Notes: generated by a model not told the origin, from the letters alone. A stretch of DNA of 64,000 nucleotides from Clostridiales bacterium (GCA_024695545.1 JAILHZ010000052.1:1-64000), one strand, 5' to 3'. Shown: positions 52,578 through 61,004, numbered from the stretch's first letter. Made by a program: numbers and translations.

Positions 52578-54356
52578 ATGGTTGATTTTGCAAACAAAGA
52601 AGAAAGAAACAAGTATCGTCACAGTACTTCGCACATCATGGCGCAGGCAATTAAGAGATTGTGGCCTGAGACAAAGCTTGCGATCGGACCTGCCATCGAT
52701 GACGGTTTCTACTATGATTTTGACAGAGATGAAGCTTTTTCCGCTGAAGATCTTAAGAAGATCGAGGATGAGATGAAGAAGATCGTGAAGGAGAACTTCC
52801 CGATCGAGCGATTTGAACTTCCGAGAAAAGAAGCTCTCGAGTTGATGGAGAAACTCGGTGAACCGTACAAAGTCGAGCTCATCAATGACCTTCCGGAAGA
52901 TGCTGTTATTTCGTTCTATAAGCAGGGCGAGTTTACTGATCTGTGTGCAGGTCCGCATATGGAGAGCACAGGCGAGATCAAGGCATTCAAGCTTCTTTCC
53001 TGCGCAGGCGCTTACTGGAGAGGATCCGAAAAGAACAAGATGCTTCAGCGTATCTATGGTACTTCCTTCCCGGATAAGGAACAGCTGAAGGCTTTCGTTG
53101 CCGCCAGAGAAGAAGCGCTGAAGCGTGACCATAACAAGCTCGGCCGTGAGCTTGAATTCTTTACAACAGTAGACTATATCGGTCAGGGTCTTCCGATCCT
53201 TCTGCCGAAGGGTGCACGTGTTATCCAGCTTCTCCAGCGCTGGGTAGAAGATGTCGAGCAGAAGAATGGCTGTCTTCTTACCAAGACTCCTTATTTCGCA
53301 AAACGTGACCTGTATAAGATCTCCGGACACTGGGATCACTACCGTGATGGTATGTTTATCATGGGTGATGCAGATGATGAGAGCAAGGAATGCTTTGCGC
53401 TTCGTCCGATGACCTGCCCGTTCCAGTATCAAGTATTCCTGAACCGTCAGAGAAGTTATAGAGATCTTCCGATGCGACTGACCGAGACCTCTACTTTGTT
53501 CAGAAACGAAGATAGTGGTGAGATGCATGGTCTGATCCGTGTACGTCAGTTCACTATCTCCGAGGGTCATTACATTATCCGTCCGGATCAGTTGGAAGAG
53601 GAGTTCAGTAACTGCCTTGAACTGGCTAAGTATTTCCTCGGTACTGTCGGACTTCTCGAAGACTGTTCTTTCCGTTTCTCCCAGTGGGATCCGGCAAACC
53701 CGAAGAATAAGTACGAAGGTACTGCCGAGCAGTGGGAAGAGGCTCAGGCTGCAATGAAGAAGATTCTTGACGATCTCGGCCTGGAGTACACCATCGGTAT
53801 TGATGAAGCTGCGTTCTACGGACCGAAGCTTGATATCCAGTACAAGAATGTATTTGGCAAGGAAGATACACTGGTAACCATCCAGATCGATATGCTGCTT
53901 GCTGAGAAGTTCGGTATGGAATACATCGATAAAGACGGACAGAAGAAACTGCCGTACATCATCCACAGAACCAGCCTCGGCTGTTTCGAAAGAACTCTGG
54001 CATACCTCATCGAAAAATATGCAGGATGTCTGCCTCTGTGGATGGCTCCGGAACAGGTTCGTATCCTGCCGATCGCGGATGCGCATCTTGACCGTGCATT
54101 CGAGATCCGTGATGCTCTCCGTGCGAAGGGTATCCGTGCTGAGGTTGATGACCGTTCCGAGAAACTCGGTAAGAAGATCCGCGAAGCAAACATCAACAAG
54201 GTCATCTATATGATCACTGTAGGTGATAAGGAAGTTGAAGAAGGAACCGTATCCGTACGTTCCCGTTTCGAGAACGATCTCGGTTCCATGTCTCTTGAGG
54301 CTCTTGAGGCGAAACTCCTCGAAGAGATCGAGACCAAAAAAGCTGTTAAGAATTGA
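52578..54356 (+). CDS. thrS: Threonyl-tRNA synthetase lacking the TGS domain
   Basis: Class II synthetase for tRNA-Thr. The 592-residue protein starts directly with the editing domain (HSTSHIMAQAIKRLWPE, with the second-domain DLCAGPH), followed by the catalytic core (RPMTCPFQYQVF, PMRLTETSTLFRNEDSGEMHG) and the anticodon-binding domain from about 490. Most bacterial ThrS are about 640 residues with an N-terminal TGS domain, absent here; no TGS-like frame is found upstream of the ATG, which has AAGGAGG. Regulated by the T-box. Confidence 0.97.
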   Translation: MVDFANKEERNKYRHSTSHIMAQAIKRLWPETKLAIGPAIDDGFYYDFDRDEAFSAEDLKKIEDEMKKIVKENFPIERFELPRKEALELMEKLGEPYKVELINDLPEDAVISFYKQGEFTDLCAGPHMESTGEIKAFKLLSCAGAYWRGSEKNKMLQRIYGTSFPDKEQLKAFVAAREEALKRDHNKLGRELEFFTTVDYIGQGLPILLPKGARVIQLLQRWVEDVEQKNGCLLTKTPYFAKRDLYKISGHWDHYRDGMFIMGDADDESKECFALRPMTCPFQYQVFLNRQRSYRDLPMRLTETSTLFRNEDSGEMHGLIRVRQFTISEGHYIIRPDQLEEEFSNCLELAKYFLGTVGLLEDCSFRFSQWDPANPKNKYEGTAEQWEEAQAAMKKILDDLGLEYTIGIDEAAFYGPKLDIQYKNVFGKEDTLVTIQIDMLLAEKFGMEYIDKDGQKKLPYIIHRTSLGCFERTLAYLIEKYAGCLPLWMAPEQVRILPIADAHLDRAFEIRDALRAKGIRAEVDDRSEKLGKKIREANINKVIYMITVGDKEVEEGTVSVRSRFENDLGSMSLEALEAKLLEEIETKKAVKN

Positions 54357-54385
54357 GAACTCAATTCTTAAGATAAGAGGGGTAG

Positions 54386-54443
54386 AAAAGAAGCTTTCAA
54401 GTGCTTTTCCCGGAAGACCGGGAGCACAAGAAAGCTTCTTTTT
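54386..54443 (+). terminator. Terminator after thrS
   Basis: Long two-part hairpin: GAAGCTTTC with GAAAGCTTC, and inner GTGCTTTTCCCGG with CCGGGAGCAC, followed by TTTTT. It also reaches the end of the convergent lipoprotein gene. Confidence 0.9.
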
Positions 54444-54473
54444 AAGTTTGATCAGTTATCGGAATGATCAGGA

Positions 54474-55652
54474 TCAGGTCCAGTCATCTACATCAAAATC
54501 CCAAAGTCCGATCTTGTCGAGCAGTACATAGTAATCGACACAAACGTCTGCATCCGGGTACTCGTTGATACCTGCGATCAGGACAACAGATTCATCATAA
54601 TACAGATAGAAGTCGTAGGAATGATCACCCTGTGACTTCATCTTGATCAGGTAGATGTTCAGGGTCTTAAGATATGTGCTCTCTTTGATCTCCTGACAAT
54701 CGCTCTTTTTAGCTCTGAGTTCATTGGCAAACTGATCAAAGATTGTTTTTGACATACTGATATCAGTGGTCTCGAAGTACATCATCTCAAAATCGTCCTG
54801 ATACGTATAGTCGATACCCTTAACGCCTGTTGAAGAATCCGTTGTTGCCTTGAAGCCGAAATCCTTGAGGAGCTTATCCAGCTCGTCTCCGACAAGGATC
54901 TGATGCTCGGCAGGCGGATTCGGATTGGTTCCGGTCGGATCCGAAGAAGAGGTATCTTTGGATGTATCCTGGGTATCCGAAGTATCGGATGTAGCCTTCG
55001 TTGTGGTCGTAGTAGTTTCTTCCTCAGTCGTTGTAGTCGGCTCTTCGGTCGTCATTGTAGTCGGCTCGAAAGTCGTCATTGTAGTCGGCGCCGGAGATGT
55101 CTCGGCCGGATGGATGCGTTTGTCGATCTTATCCAGGGAAGAGAGTACCGCATCAAAGATCGGAGCATCATCGACGATCTTCCATTCTTTGTCGCGCACA
55201 AGATTTATCTTAACGGTTTTGCTTACAGTTTTGACGTTTTTATCCTTGATTGCTTCAATAATACTGTCGGCATCGGCCTGTCCGTCAAATCCTTCAAGGA
55301 CAGCGTCCAGATCGGCATAGGTCATCTTAACGGTGGCTTTGCCTTTATCATTCTCTTCATCAATATCTGTCTTGGTGATCTCGTACTTCACGGTTCCCAT
55401 GAGTGCATTCACTACATCAAACTCATCGGAAGAAAGATCCAGGTCAGAGAAAGAAGACGTATCTGCGTATTTGTCCGTCTTACTGAAAGACATATCCGTG
55501 ATCTGTGAGAAGTAGCCATCCACGATCTCGACAACATTTTCGTCAAGATCTGCGTCAGTATCTTCTTTTTTCTTTTCTTTTGAGACACATGATGAAAGAA
55601 GTAATGTTAAAGAGAGAACGATAGATGTAATTCCGATTAATCTCTTTTTCAT
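54474..55652 (-). CDS. Putative lipoprotein with Thr-rich linker
   Basis: A 392-residue protein with a lipoprotein signal (SIVLSLTLLLSSC). Residues about 30-175 resemble the NTF2-like fold seen in many Clostridial lipoproteins (VRDKEWKIVDD). A Thr-rich linker of TTMTT, EPTTT and TTTT units spans about 185-235, and a second acidic domain of about 140 residues follows. The DNA encoding the linker contains a repeated GTCGTCATTGTAGTCGGC on the plus strand. Function unknown. ATG 55652 has a weak GGGAAACG site. Confidence 0.75.
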   Translation of the reverse strand: MKKRLIGITSIVLSLTLLLSSCVSKEKKKEDTDADLDENVVEIVDGYFSQITDMSFSKTDKYADTSSFSDLDLSSDEFDVVNALMGTVKYEITKTDIDEENDKGKATVKMTYADLDAVLEGFDGQADADSIIEAIKDKNVKTVSKTVKINLVRDKEWKIVDDAPIFDAVLSSLDKIDKRIHPAETSPAPTTMTTFEPTTMTTEEPTTTTEEETTTTTTKATSDTSDTQDTSKDTSSSDPTGTNPNPPAEHQILVGDELDKLLKDFGFKATTDSSTGVKGIDYTYQDDFEMMYFETTDISMSKTIFDQFANELRAKKSDCQEIKESTYLKTLNIYLIKMKSQGDHSYDFYLYYDESVVLIAGINEYPDADVCVDYYVLLDKIGLWDFDVDDWT

Positions 55653-55704
55653 ATTCGTTTCCCAACCCCCAATTTAATGAATGTAAGCAGTTTGCTTCAT
55701 AGAT

Positions 55705-55733
55705 ATAATATAATCTTTACTTTACAAAATCAA
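55705..55733 (-). promoter_or_regulatory. Promoter of the Thr-rich lipoprotein gene
   Basis: On the minus strand TTGATT (55733-55728), 17-bp spacer, TATTAT (55710-55705). Confidence 0.6.
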
Positions 55734-55781
55734 ATGCAGGTTGATATATATATGAAAATGATCAGCTTTTGAATATTTCAG

Positions 55782-55810
55782 TTGACATGACATAGTTTTA
55801 GAAGTATCAT
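55782..55810 (+). promoter_or_regulatory. Promoter of tRNA-Pro
   Basis: Consensus TTGACA, 17-bp spacer, TATCAT. RNA start near 55817, 8 bases before the tRNA. Confidence 0.8.
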
Positions 55811-55824
55811 TTAGTGGTTCGCGA

Positions 55825-55900
55825 CGGGGTGTGGCTCAGGTGGTAGAGTGCTTGCTTCGGGAGCAAGAGGCCGCGAGTTCGAGTCTCGCCACTCCGACCA
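55825..55900 (+). tRNA. tRNA-Pro (anticodon CGG), CCA encoded
   Basis: A 76-base cloverleaf. Acceptor stem CGGGGTG / CACTCCG (one G-T pair), D stem GCTC / GAGT, perfect anticodon stem CTTGC / GCAAG with loop TTCGGGA (anticodon CGG), T stem GCGAG / CTCGC with TTCGAGT loop, then A-CCA. It is transcribed alone, between its own promoter and a terminator. Confidence 0.95.
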
Positions 55901-55909
55901 GAACAAAAT

Positions 55910-55946
55910 GCGTTCGCAGAAGATAGCTGCGGACGCTTTTTCTTTT
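55910..55946 (+). terminator. Terminator after tRNA-Pro
   Basis: GCGTTCGCAG / CTGCGGACGC stem (one G-T pair) followed by TTTTTC. Confidence 0.88.
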
Positions 55947-55996
55947 CAGTTTTTTCACGTATAATTTGTGTATTACATAGGAAATGGGGATCCAAG

Positions 55997-56770
55997 ATGG
56001 ACGAAATCATTAATTGGGTGTTATCGCCAAAACCATATCTTTGTCTTGCAGTTCTGGTCGTATGCTTTATTGTTTGGATCGCTCTTCGCCGTTTTGTTAA
56101 AAAGATTATCGGTAAGTCGGATAAGAAGAACGGTGTCGTTTCTATTATTCTGAATATCGTTAAGTATTTCCTTATCACACTCTGTATTCTTGTGATCCTT
56201 CAGATCAACGGGATCGATGTAACATCTGCGATCGCCGGACTCGGAATCGCCAGTGTTATCGTCGGTCTTGCACTTCAGGATGCCCTTAAAGACATCATCA
56301 TGGGTGTGAATATTATCAGTGAGGATTTCTTCCATCTTGGGGATATCGTTAAAGTCGGTGATTACTCCGGTAAAATAACAAGTCTTACCTTAAAATCGAC
56401 TCATATTGTGAACAGTGAAGATGGCTACGAGGTCAGCATCTGTAACCGTAATATCGATAAAGTACTTGTTTATAACGGTACGATGAATATTGATGTTCAG
56501 CTTTCTTACCAGGAATCTCCGGATAAGATCAAAGAAGTCCTTACTCAGGTCGTAAAGGAGATCACTGACTGGAAAGAAGTGAGAAAAGCCGAGTATATCG
56601 GCATTCAGGAGTATCAGGATTCGGCGATCCTCTACAGAGTGCGCTTTATTGTGGCTCCTTCGAACCGGGCGACGGTGAGAAGACGAGTGCTTGCGCTGAT
56701 TGACAGCCGTCTGAGAGAAAATGACATTACAATTCCTTTCCCGCAACTCGATGTGCATACTGATGATTAA
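55997..56770 (+). CDS. mscS: Small mechanosensitive ion channel (MscS family)
   Basis: A 257-residue membrane protein. Two N-terminal membrane helices are followed by the pore helix (SAIAGLGIASVIVGLALQDA) and the conserved beta domain (GDIVKVGDYSGKITSL). The C-terminal cytoplasmic part is complete. MscS channels open on osmotic downshock. A TATAAT at 55960-55965 without a good -35 box may be its promoter; GGGGAT lies before ATG. The gene is in a single-gene unit. Confidence 0.94.
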   Translation: MDEIINWVLSPKPYLCLAVLVVCFIVWIALRRFVKKIIGKSDKKNGVVSIILNIVKYFLITLCILVILQINGIDVTSAIAGLGIASVIVGLALQDALKDIIMGVNIISEDFFHLGDIVKVGDYSGKITSLTLKSTHIVNSEDGYEVSICNRNIDKVLVYNGTMNIDVQLSYQESPDKIKEVLTQVVKEITDWKEVRKAEYIGIQEYQDSAILYRVRFIVAPSNRATVRRRVLALIDSRLRENDITIPFPQLDVHTDD

Positions 56771-56775
56771 TATGT

Positions 56776-56808
56776 CCTATTCCGCTATATTTGCGGAATA
56801 AGGTTTTT
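56776..56808 (+). terminator. Terminator after mscS
   Basis: TATTCCGC / GCGGAATA stem with a TATATTT-type loop, followed by a run of six T. Confidence 0.82.
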
Positions 56809-56829
56809 TATTCCCCTGTTCACAGATTG

Positions 56830-56859
56830 TTTACACTTTTTGAGCGCTTATGGTAATAT
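56830..56859 (+). promoter_or_regulatory. Promoter of the small membrane-anchored pair
   Basis: TTTACA at 56830-56835 and TG-G-TAATAT ending at 56859 (spacer 18). Confidence 0.5.
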
Positions 56860-56889
56860 CAAAGTGATTTTACATAAGGGGATTTTTAT

Positions 56890-57447
56890 ATGAAGAAGTC
56901 ATACTGGATTTACTCCGGAATTCTGCTGCTTATCGTTATTGTTATGATCGTCGTCGGTGCGATCCAGGATCATAAAACAAAGAAGGATAAGCTGAAAAGA
57001 AGCGCGGTTGCGACGCTCACCTCAGCAGGATGCGTTGAGGTGGATGATGACTATAATCCCGAACTTATGAATGAGAATCTGCTCCATTCCGGTGATGATG
57101 TTGATCTCTCGTCGCTTGAAAATGCAAAGAAACTTCTTCCTCAGTATAAGGATTCGGATATGGATGGACAGTATCTCTTTACAATGATCGGCTCCTCTGT
57201 TCTGAAAAATGCAAAATTCTATATTTCCAGTACGAAAATCAGCGGAAGAGATGCAAAGGTAAAGGTTCATATTTTCTATCAGGGAAGAGAGGGTGACATT
57301 ACTCTGGAATATTTCTACTACGATGGTGAATGGAGACTCTCAAATACGATGGATGCCCTCTCTGACATTATGGTCGATGGCCAGAATTACGACGATGTGG
57401 AGCAATCCGCCTACGAAGTGATTGTTAATGAAATGAAGAATATCTGA
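56890..57447 (+). CDS. Membrane-anchored small protein, paralog 1
   Basis: A 185-residue protein with an N-terminal membrane helix (residues about 5-25, WIYSGILLLIVIVMIVVGA) and an extracytoplasmic domain. The ending of the domain has YDGEWRLSN, as in NTF2-like lipoproteins. Function not recognised. It starts MKKSY like the next gene, and the two share a similar layout. AAGGGGAT precedes the ATG. Confidence 0.7.
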   Translation: MKKSYWIYSGILLLIVIVMIVVGAIQDHKTKKDKLKRSAVATLTSAGCVEVDDDYNPELMNENLLHSGDDVDLSSLENAKKLLPQYKDSDMDGQYLFTMIGSSVLKNAKFYISSTKISGRDAKVKVHIFYQGREGDITLEYFYYDGEWRLSNTMDALSDIMVDGQNYDDVEQSAYEVIVNEMKNI

Positions 57448-57469
57448 TTATTAAGGAAAAAGGAAGAAA

Positions 57470-58006
57470 ATGAAGAAGAGTTACATAATTGCATCGTCAA
57501 TATTTCTCGGGCTGGTCGTTATTGGAATGATCGCATACTATTGTATTTCAACATATGGTCCGGGAAGCGACCGTGCTCAGATGAAAAAGCGTGTAGAGTA
57601 TGTTCTTGAATCTTATGGCGCGATCAATCACAACAGCGGAACATGGTCGACGTACAAACCGAATGAGGGTGATCTCAGAGCGAATGTTTCATGCAGATCC
57701 CTATGCACTATGATTAAAAAAGAAACCTATGAGACGGAAGCCGAAGCACGTAAGGCCATTCTGCTGGGTGTCATCTTCGATATTGAAGAAGTAAAAAGGT
57801 ATGATGATAAGTATGTGGTTACCGTTAATTTGACCCGTACGGATAAAACTGACGGTATCTGTTATTTCATTTTCGAGAGGAAGACCGGTGAGTGGGTCCT
57901 TGACGGACGCTGTATCGAACTGGCCGCCTATGTCGGAAATGGAATGGGAGGTTCAGGAAGTACACTTCTGGATCTGCAGCAGATCCTCGCGAAATACGGA
58001 TTGTAA
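57470..58006 (+). CDS. Membrane-anchored small protein, paralog 2
   Basis: A 178-residue protein with an N-terminal membrane helix (SSIFLGLVVIGMIAYYC) and an extracytoplasmic domain ending in FERKTGEWVLDG, comparable to the EWRL segment of the gene before it. It starts 22 bases after that gene, with AAAAGGAAG before the ATG. The two proteins differ strongly elsewhere, so they are distant relatives at best. A terminator follows. Confidence 0.7.
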   Translation: MKKSYIIASSIFLGLVVIGMIAYYCISTYGPGSDRAQMKKRVEYVLESYGAINHNSGTWSTYKPNEGDLRANVSCRSLCTMIKKETYETEAEARKAILLGVIFDIEEVKRYDDKYVVTVNLTRTDKTDGICYFIFERKTGEWVLDGRCIELAAYVGNGMGGSGSTLLDLQQILAKYGL

Positions 58007-58030
58007 TATGTAATATCATAAATGCTTGAA

Positions 58031-58070
58031 GGCCTGTCACTTTGAATCCATCGGAATGACGGGCTTTTTA
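58031..58070 (+). terminator. Terminator after the small membrane-anchored pair
   Basis: GCCTGTCA / TGACGGGC stem (one G-T pair), 17-base loop, TTTTT. Confidence 0.75.
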
Positions 58071-58089
58071 CAGTATTTATCCCGAGAAA

Positions 58090-58103
58090 CGAAATCGATT
58101 TCG
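58090..58103. promoter_or_regulatory. Palindromic operator candidate upstream of the xylanase
   Basis: CGAAATCGATTTCG is a perfect 14-bp palindrome with a central CG step, as in LacI-family operators. It lies 10 bases upstream of the -35 box candidate TTGAAG. A second half-like AAAATCG follows at 58106-58112. Confidence 0.5.
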
Positions 58104-58112
58104 ACAAAATCG

Positions 58113-58141
58113 TTGAAGTTCATCTTCCTTTCGGATAATAT
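58113..58141 (+). promoter_or_regulatory. Promoter candidate of the xylanase gene
   Basis: TTGAAG, 17-bp spacer, TAATAT, about 57 bases before the start codon. Confidence 0.45.
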
Positions 58142-58197
58142 GAAAAAGTAATTAAATGCCCGGGTCGTTTCCCGGTAGGTAAATGGAGGAACTTAAT

Positions 58198-60291
58198 ATG
58201 ATGAAGAAGAGAATCGGCGCCATTGCGATGACGCTGGTAATGCTTTCTTCCATGGCTCTTGCTGGCTGTAAAAAGTCCAAGAAAGAGACCCCGTCTGAGA
58301 CAGAGAAACCTGCTGTTCCCAGTATTATGGAAGAGATGGGCGCGGATGCGGTGACGTACGAACCGCGTGGTGAAGTTCAGCTTACAGTTGAAGATGCTGA
58401 TAAAGCAGATGGTAAGGTCCTGCACTGCGCAAACCGAACAGAGACATGGAATGGTGTCAATTTCCCGTGTAATTTCTTTGCCGGTAATACCATTCACATT
58501 AAGACTGCCGTAAAGTCTGACAGTGGAGATGTTACGATCTCTCTGCAGTTTGATCAGCTTGGCAGCCCGGTTTATTCCAACCTGTTCCACATCACAGGAT
58601 GTAAGGAAGGATTTGTTGAGGGTGAAGGATCCACTCCGATTCCGAAGGATGCAACGAATGTTTACGTATATGTAGAGAGCGGATCTACTTCCGATATCTA
58701 TATCGACTATATGCGTGTAAATGTAGAAGGTGACTATTTCGATCCTTCTAATGCCGGCGAGACAAAGCTTCAGGATACCTCTTCCTACGAGTCTCTCAAG
58801 GAACTCTACAAGGATGATTTCATGATGGGATGCTGTGTTCCTGAGTCCATGATCACAAATGATCATGATGAGCCCAGACAGCTCCTGCTCAAGGAATTCA
58901 ACTCGATTACATGTGAGAACGAGATGAAGCCGGAGAATATTCTTGATGCTTCTACGATCATGGCTGATAAAGCGAAGTATAACGAGAATCCTGCGCTTGA
59001 TTTCACCAAGTGCAAGAGCATCTGTGATTTCGCTAAGGAAAACGGCCTGAAGATGCGCGGCCATACTCTCGTATGGCATTCCCAGACACCTGACTGGTTC
59101 TTCTATGAGAACTATGACATCAATGGCAAGCTTGCTTCCCGTGAACTGATGCTCAAGCGTATGGAGAACTATATCAAGGGCGTATTTGAGTATATCAATG
59201 CGAATTACCCGGGTCTGTTCTATGCATTTGACGTTGCAAATGAGTGCGTCGATGACAGCTACAATCTCCGTGAGAGCTTCTGGACAAAGACCATCGGTGA
59301 TGATTTCCTGCAGTTTGCTTTTGAATATGCAAGAAAGTATGCTCCGAAGGAGATCAAACTTTTCTATAACGATTACAATGAGTACTACGACAGAAAGCAG
59401 GATAAGATCATTGAGGTACTTAAGCCGATCGCTGCTGCCGGTAACATCGACGGTATGGGTATGCAGTCCCATATCACGATCTCTGATGCTCCGGTTGAGA
59501 AGTATGCCAAGAGCCTGAAGAGATACGCTGATGAACTTGGTGTTACTATTCATGTTACTGAGCTCGATGTCAATGCTCCTGCATTGAATCCTGATTATGA
59601 GCAGGGCGTTTACTATCAGGCTCTGTTCGAGAAACTTCTTGAACTCAAGAAGGAAGGTGTAGATATTGAGAGCGTTACGATCTGGGGTCTGACAGATGCA
59701 GGTTCCTGGCGTCGTGAGCAGACACCGGTTCTCTTTACAGGTGATCTCTCTGCTAAGCTTGCTTTCCAGGGCGTTGTAAATGCGAAGAAGGGCGGCACGA
59801 TCGAGAAGCCGGCTGACTTTGTTGAACCTCCGAAGGACAGCGATCCGTATGATGATGACTTTGAAGATGGTAAGTATAAGGGCGCTTCCCGTGCCGGTGC
59901 TTCGCTGTCTGTTGAATCCGCAGGTGCTTATGAGGGTAATAACTGCCTGAAACTTGCCGGCGCTACAGAGGTGTGGGACGGTTACACATTCGATGCGACA
60001 CGTTTCCTCGGCAAGATCGTTAAGTACAGATTCGCAGTTAAGTCTACTGCTGCACAGGTAAGCTTCTCTGCAGATATCGCTGATCTGTGGCCTCATATCC
60101 AGGAAGTTGACACCAGCTCCGGAGACTGGGTCGTTATTGAAGGTACGATGGATCTGACATCCAAGACCTGGAAACTTGCTACCGGTAATGTTGAAGTTCC
60201 GGATCTTACAGCACTTACACTGTACTTCGAGACACAGGATTGCACCGATGATCTTTACATCGATTCCATCCATCTCGAGATCGCAGGCTGA
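58198..60291 (+). CDS. Lipoprotein endo-1,4-beta-xylanase, CBM-GH10-CBM
   Basis: A 697-residue secreted xylanase. Lipoprotein signal with lipobox LAGC at residues about 21-24. Residues about 50-180 form a CBM22/CBM4_9-like domain. The GH10 barrel (about 200-540) contains HTLVWHSQTPDWFF, the acid/base Glu349 in DVANECVDD and the nucleophile Glu455 in HVTELDVNA, and WGLTDAGSWR. A second CBM-like domain (about 570-697) resembles the first. The lipid anchor would keep it on the cell surface. ATG at 58198 follows GGAGGA. Together with the glycosidase at the window start it suggests xylan use. Confidence 0.95.
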   Translation: MMKKRIGAIAMTLVMLSSMALAGCKKSKKETPSETEKPAVPSIMEEMGADAVTYEPRGEVQLTVEDADKADGKVLHCANRTETWNGVNFPCNFFAGNTIHIKTAVKSDSGDVTISLQFDQLGSPVYSNLFHITGCKEGFVEGEGSTPIPKDATNVYVYVESGSTSDIYIDYMRVNVEGDYFDPSNAGETKLQDTSSYESLKELYKDDFMMGCCVPESMITNDHDEPRQLLLKEFNSITCENEMKPENILDASTIMADKAKYNENPALDFTKCKSICDFAKENGLKMRGHTLVWHSQTPDWFFYENYDINGKLASRELMLKRMENYIKGVFEYINANYPGLFYAFDVANECVDDSYNLRESFWTKTIGDDFLQFAFEYARKYAPKEIKLFYNDYNEYYDRKQDKIIEVLKPIAAAGNIDGMGMQSHITISDAPVEKYAKSLKRYADELGVTIHVTELDVNAPALNPDYEQGVYYQALFEKLLELKKEGVDIESVTIWGLTDAGSWRREQTPVLFTGDLSAKLAFQGVVNAKKGGTIEKPADFVEPPKDSDPYDDDFEDGKYKGASRAGASLSVESAGAYEGNNCLKLAGATEVWDGYTFDATRFLGKIVKYRFAVKSTAAQVSFSADIADLWPHIQEVDTSSGDWVVIEGTMDLTSKTWKLATGNVEVPDLTALTLYFETQDCTDDLYIDSIHLEIAG

Positions 60292-60311
60292 TCTGGTATT
60301 ATTGGGTGATA

Positions 60312-60346
60312 AGAAGAGCCGTTCCGAAAGGGGCGGCTCTTTTTTA
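60312..60346 (+). terminator. Terminator after the xylanase
   Basis: AAGAGCCGTTCC / GGGGCGGCTCTT stem (with a G-T pair) around GAAA, followed by TTTTT. Confidence 0.88.
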
Positions 60347-60408
60347 TCCCTGAAAGAGTTATGCTATACTGTTTCTGTTAGAGATAATTACTTGATGTGG
60401 TGAGAGAA

Positions 60409-60909
60409 ATGAGTATTTGTGCGATCGTTGCAGTTGATGAAAACTGGGCAATAGGGAATAAGGGGGAACTCCTTATCAGTCTTCCCGAGGATCAGAAGCA
60501 GAATTTTAAAGTGAAAACTCTGGGACATCCGGTCATTTACGGACGAAAGACTCTGGATACATTTCCCGGCGGACGTCTCCTTCCCGGTCGTGAAAACATC
60601 ATTCTTACCCGAAACCCCGATCTCCTTGTCGAGGGTGCGACAGTCATGCATTCCGTAGAAGAAGTTCTGAAGTATACAGAAAAGAACACGGATGAGTGCT
60701 TTTTCATTATCGGCGGGGAACAGATCTATAGGCAGTTTCTCCCGTACTGTGATAAATGTATTGTTTCAAAGATCCATAAATCGTTTGAAGCGGATGCGTT
60801 TTTCCCGGATCTTGATAGCCTAAAAGGCTGGAAACTACTGAGCAGAGAAGCGTACGTCCATTCCGTAAAGGGAGTGACCTTTGCTATATGGACGTACATC
60901 AAAATCTGA
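60409..60909 (+). CDS. folA: Dihydrofolate reductase
   Basis: Reduces dihydrofolate to tetrahydrofolate with NADPH. The 166-residue protein has VAVDENWAIGNKGELL, LPEDQKQNF (acidic active-site residue), GHPVIYGRKTLDTFPGG and IIGGEQIYRQFLP, all in family order. ATG at 60409 follows GTGGTGAGAG; the GTG at 60397 lies on that site. No thymidylate synthase gene is in view. Confidence 0.96.
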   Translation: MSICAIVAVDENWAIGNKGELLISLPEDQKQNFKVKTLGHPVIYGRKTLDTFPGGRLLPGRENIILTRNPDLLVEGATVMHSVEEVLKYTEKNTDECFFIIGGEQIYRQFLPYCDKCIVSKIHKSFEADAFFPDLDSLKGWKLLSREAYVHSVKGVTFAIWTYIKI

Positions 60910-60922
60910 AAATGATTTTCAT

Positions 60923-60964
60923 AATGTGACATTGCACAAGAGCGGATTGTGCAATATGCACATT
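60923..60964. repeat. Long imperfect inverted repeat after folA
   Basis: AATGTG-AC-ATTGCACAA, loop GAGCGGA, TTGTGCAAT-ATG-CACATT: a 9-bp perfect stem flanked by a second 6-bp stem. It has no good U-run behind it, so it is not a classic terminator. The region from 60910 to 61004 holds no gene. Confidence 0.6.
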
Positions 60965-61004
60965 AAAACTCTTGTTCGTATATGCAAACTCTACAAATCA
61001 AGTG

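Noticed and set aside
52476..54086. Antisense open frame opposite thrS
   Set aside because: Shadow of thrS with no recognisable content; it would also cross the T-box terminator.
55010..55085. Direct repeats considered as a mobile-element end
   Set aside because: They are codon-level repeats in the Thr-rich linker of the lipoprotein.
58120..60273. Long antisense open frame opposite the xylanase gene
   Set aside because: Shadow of the GH10 gene; no plausible domain and its upstream end has no promoter or ribosome binding site.
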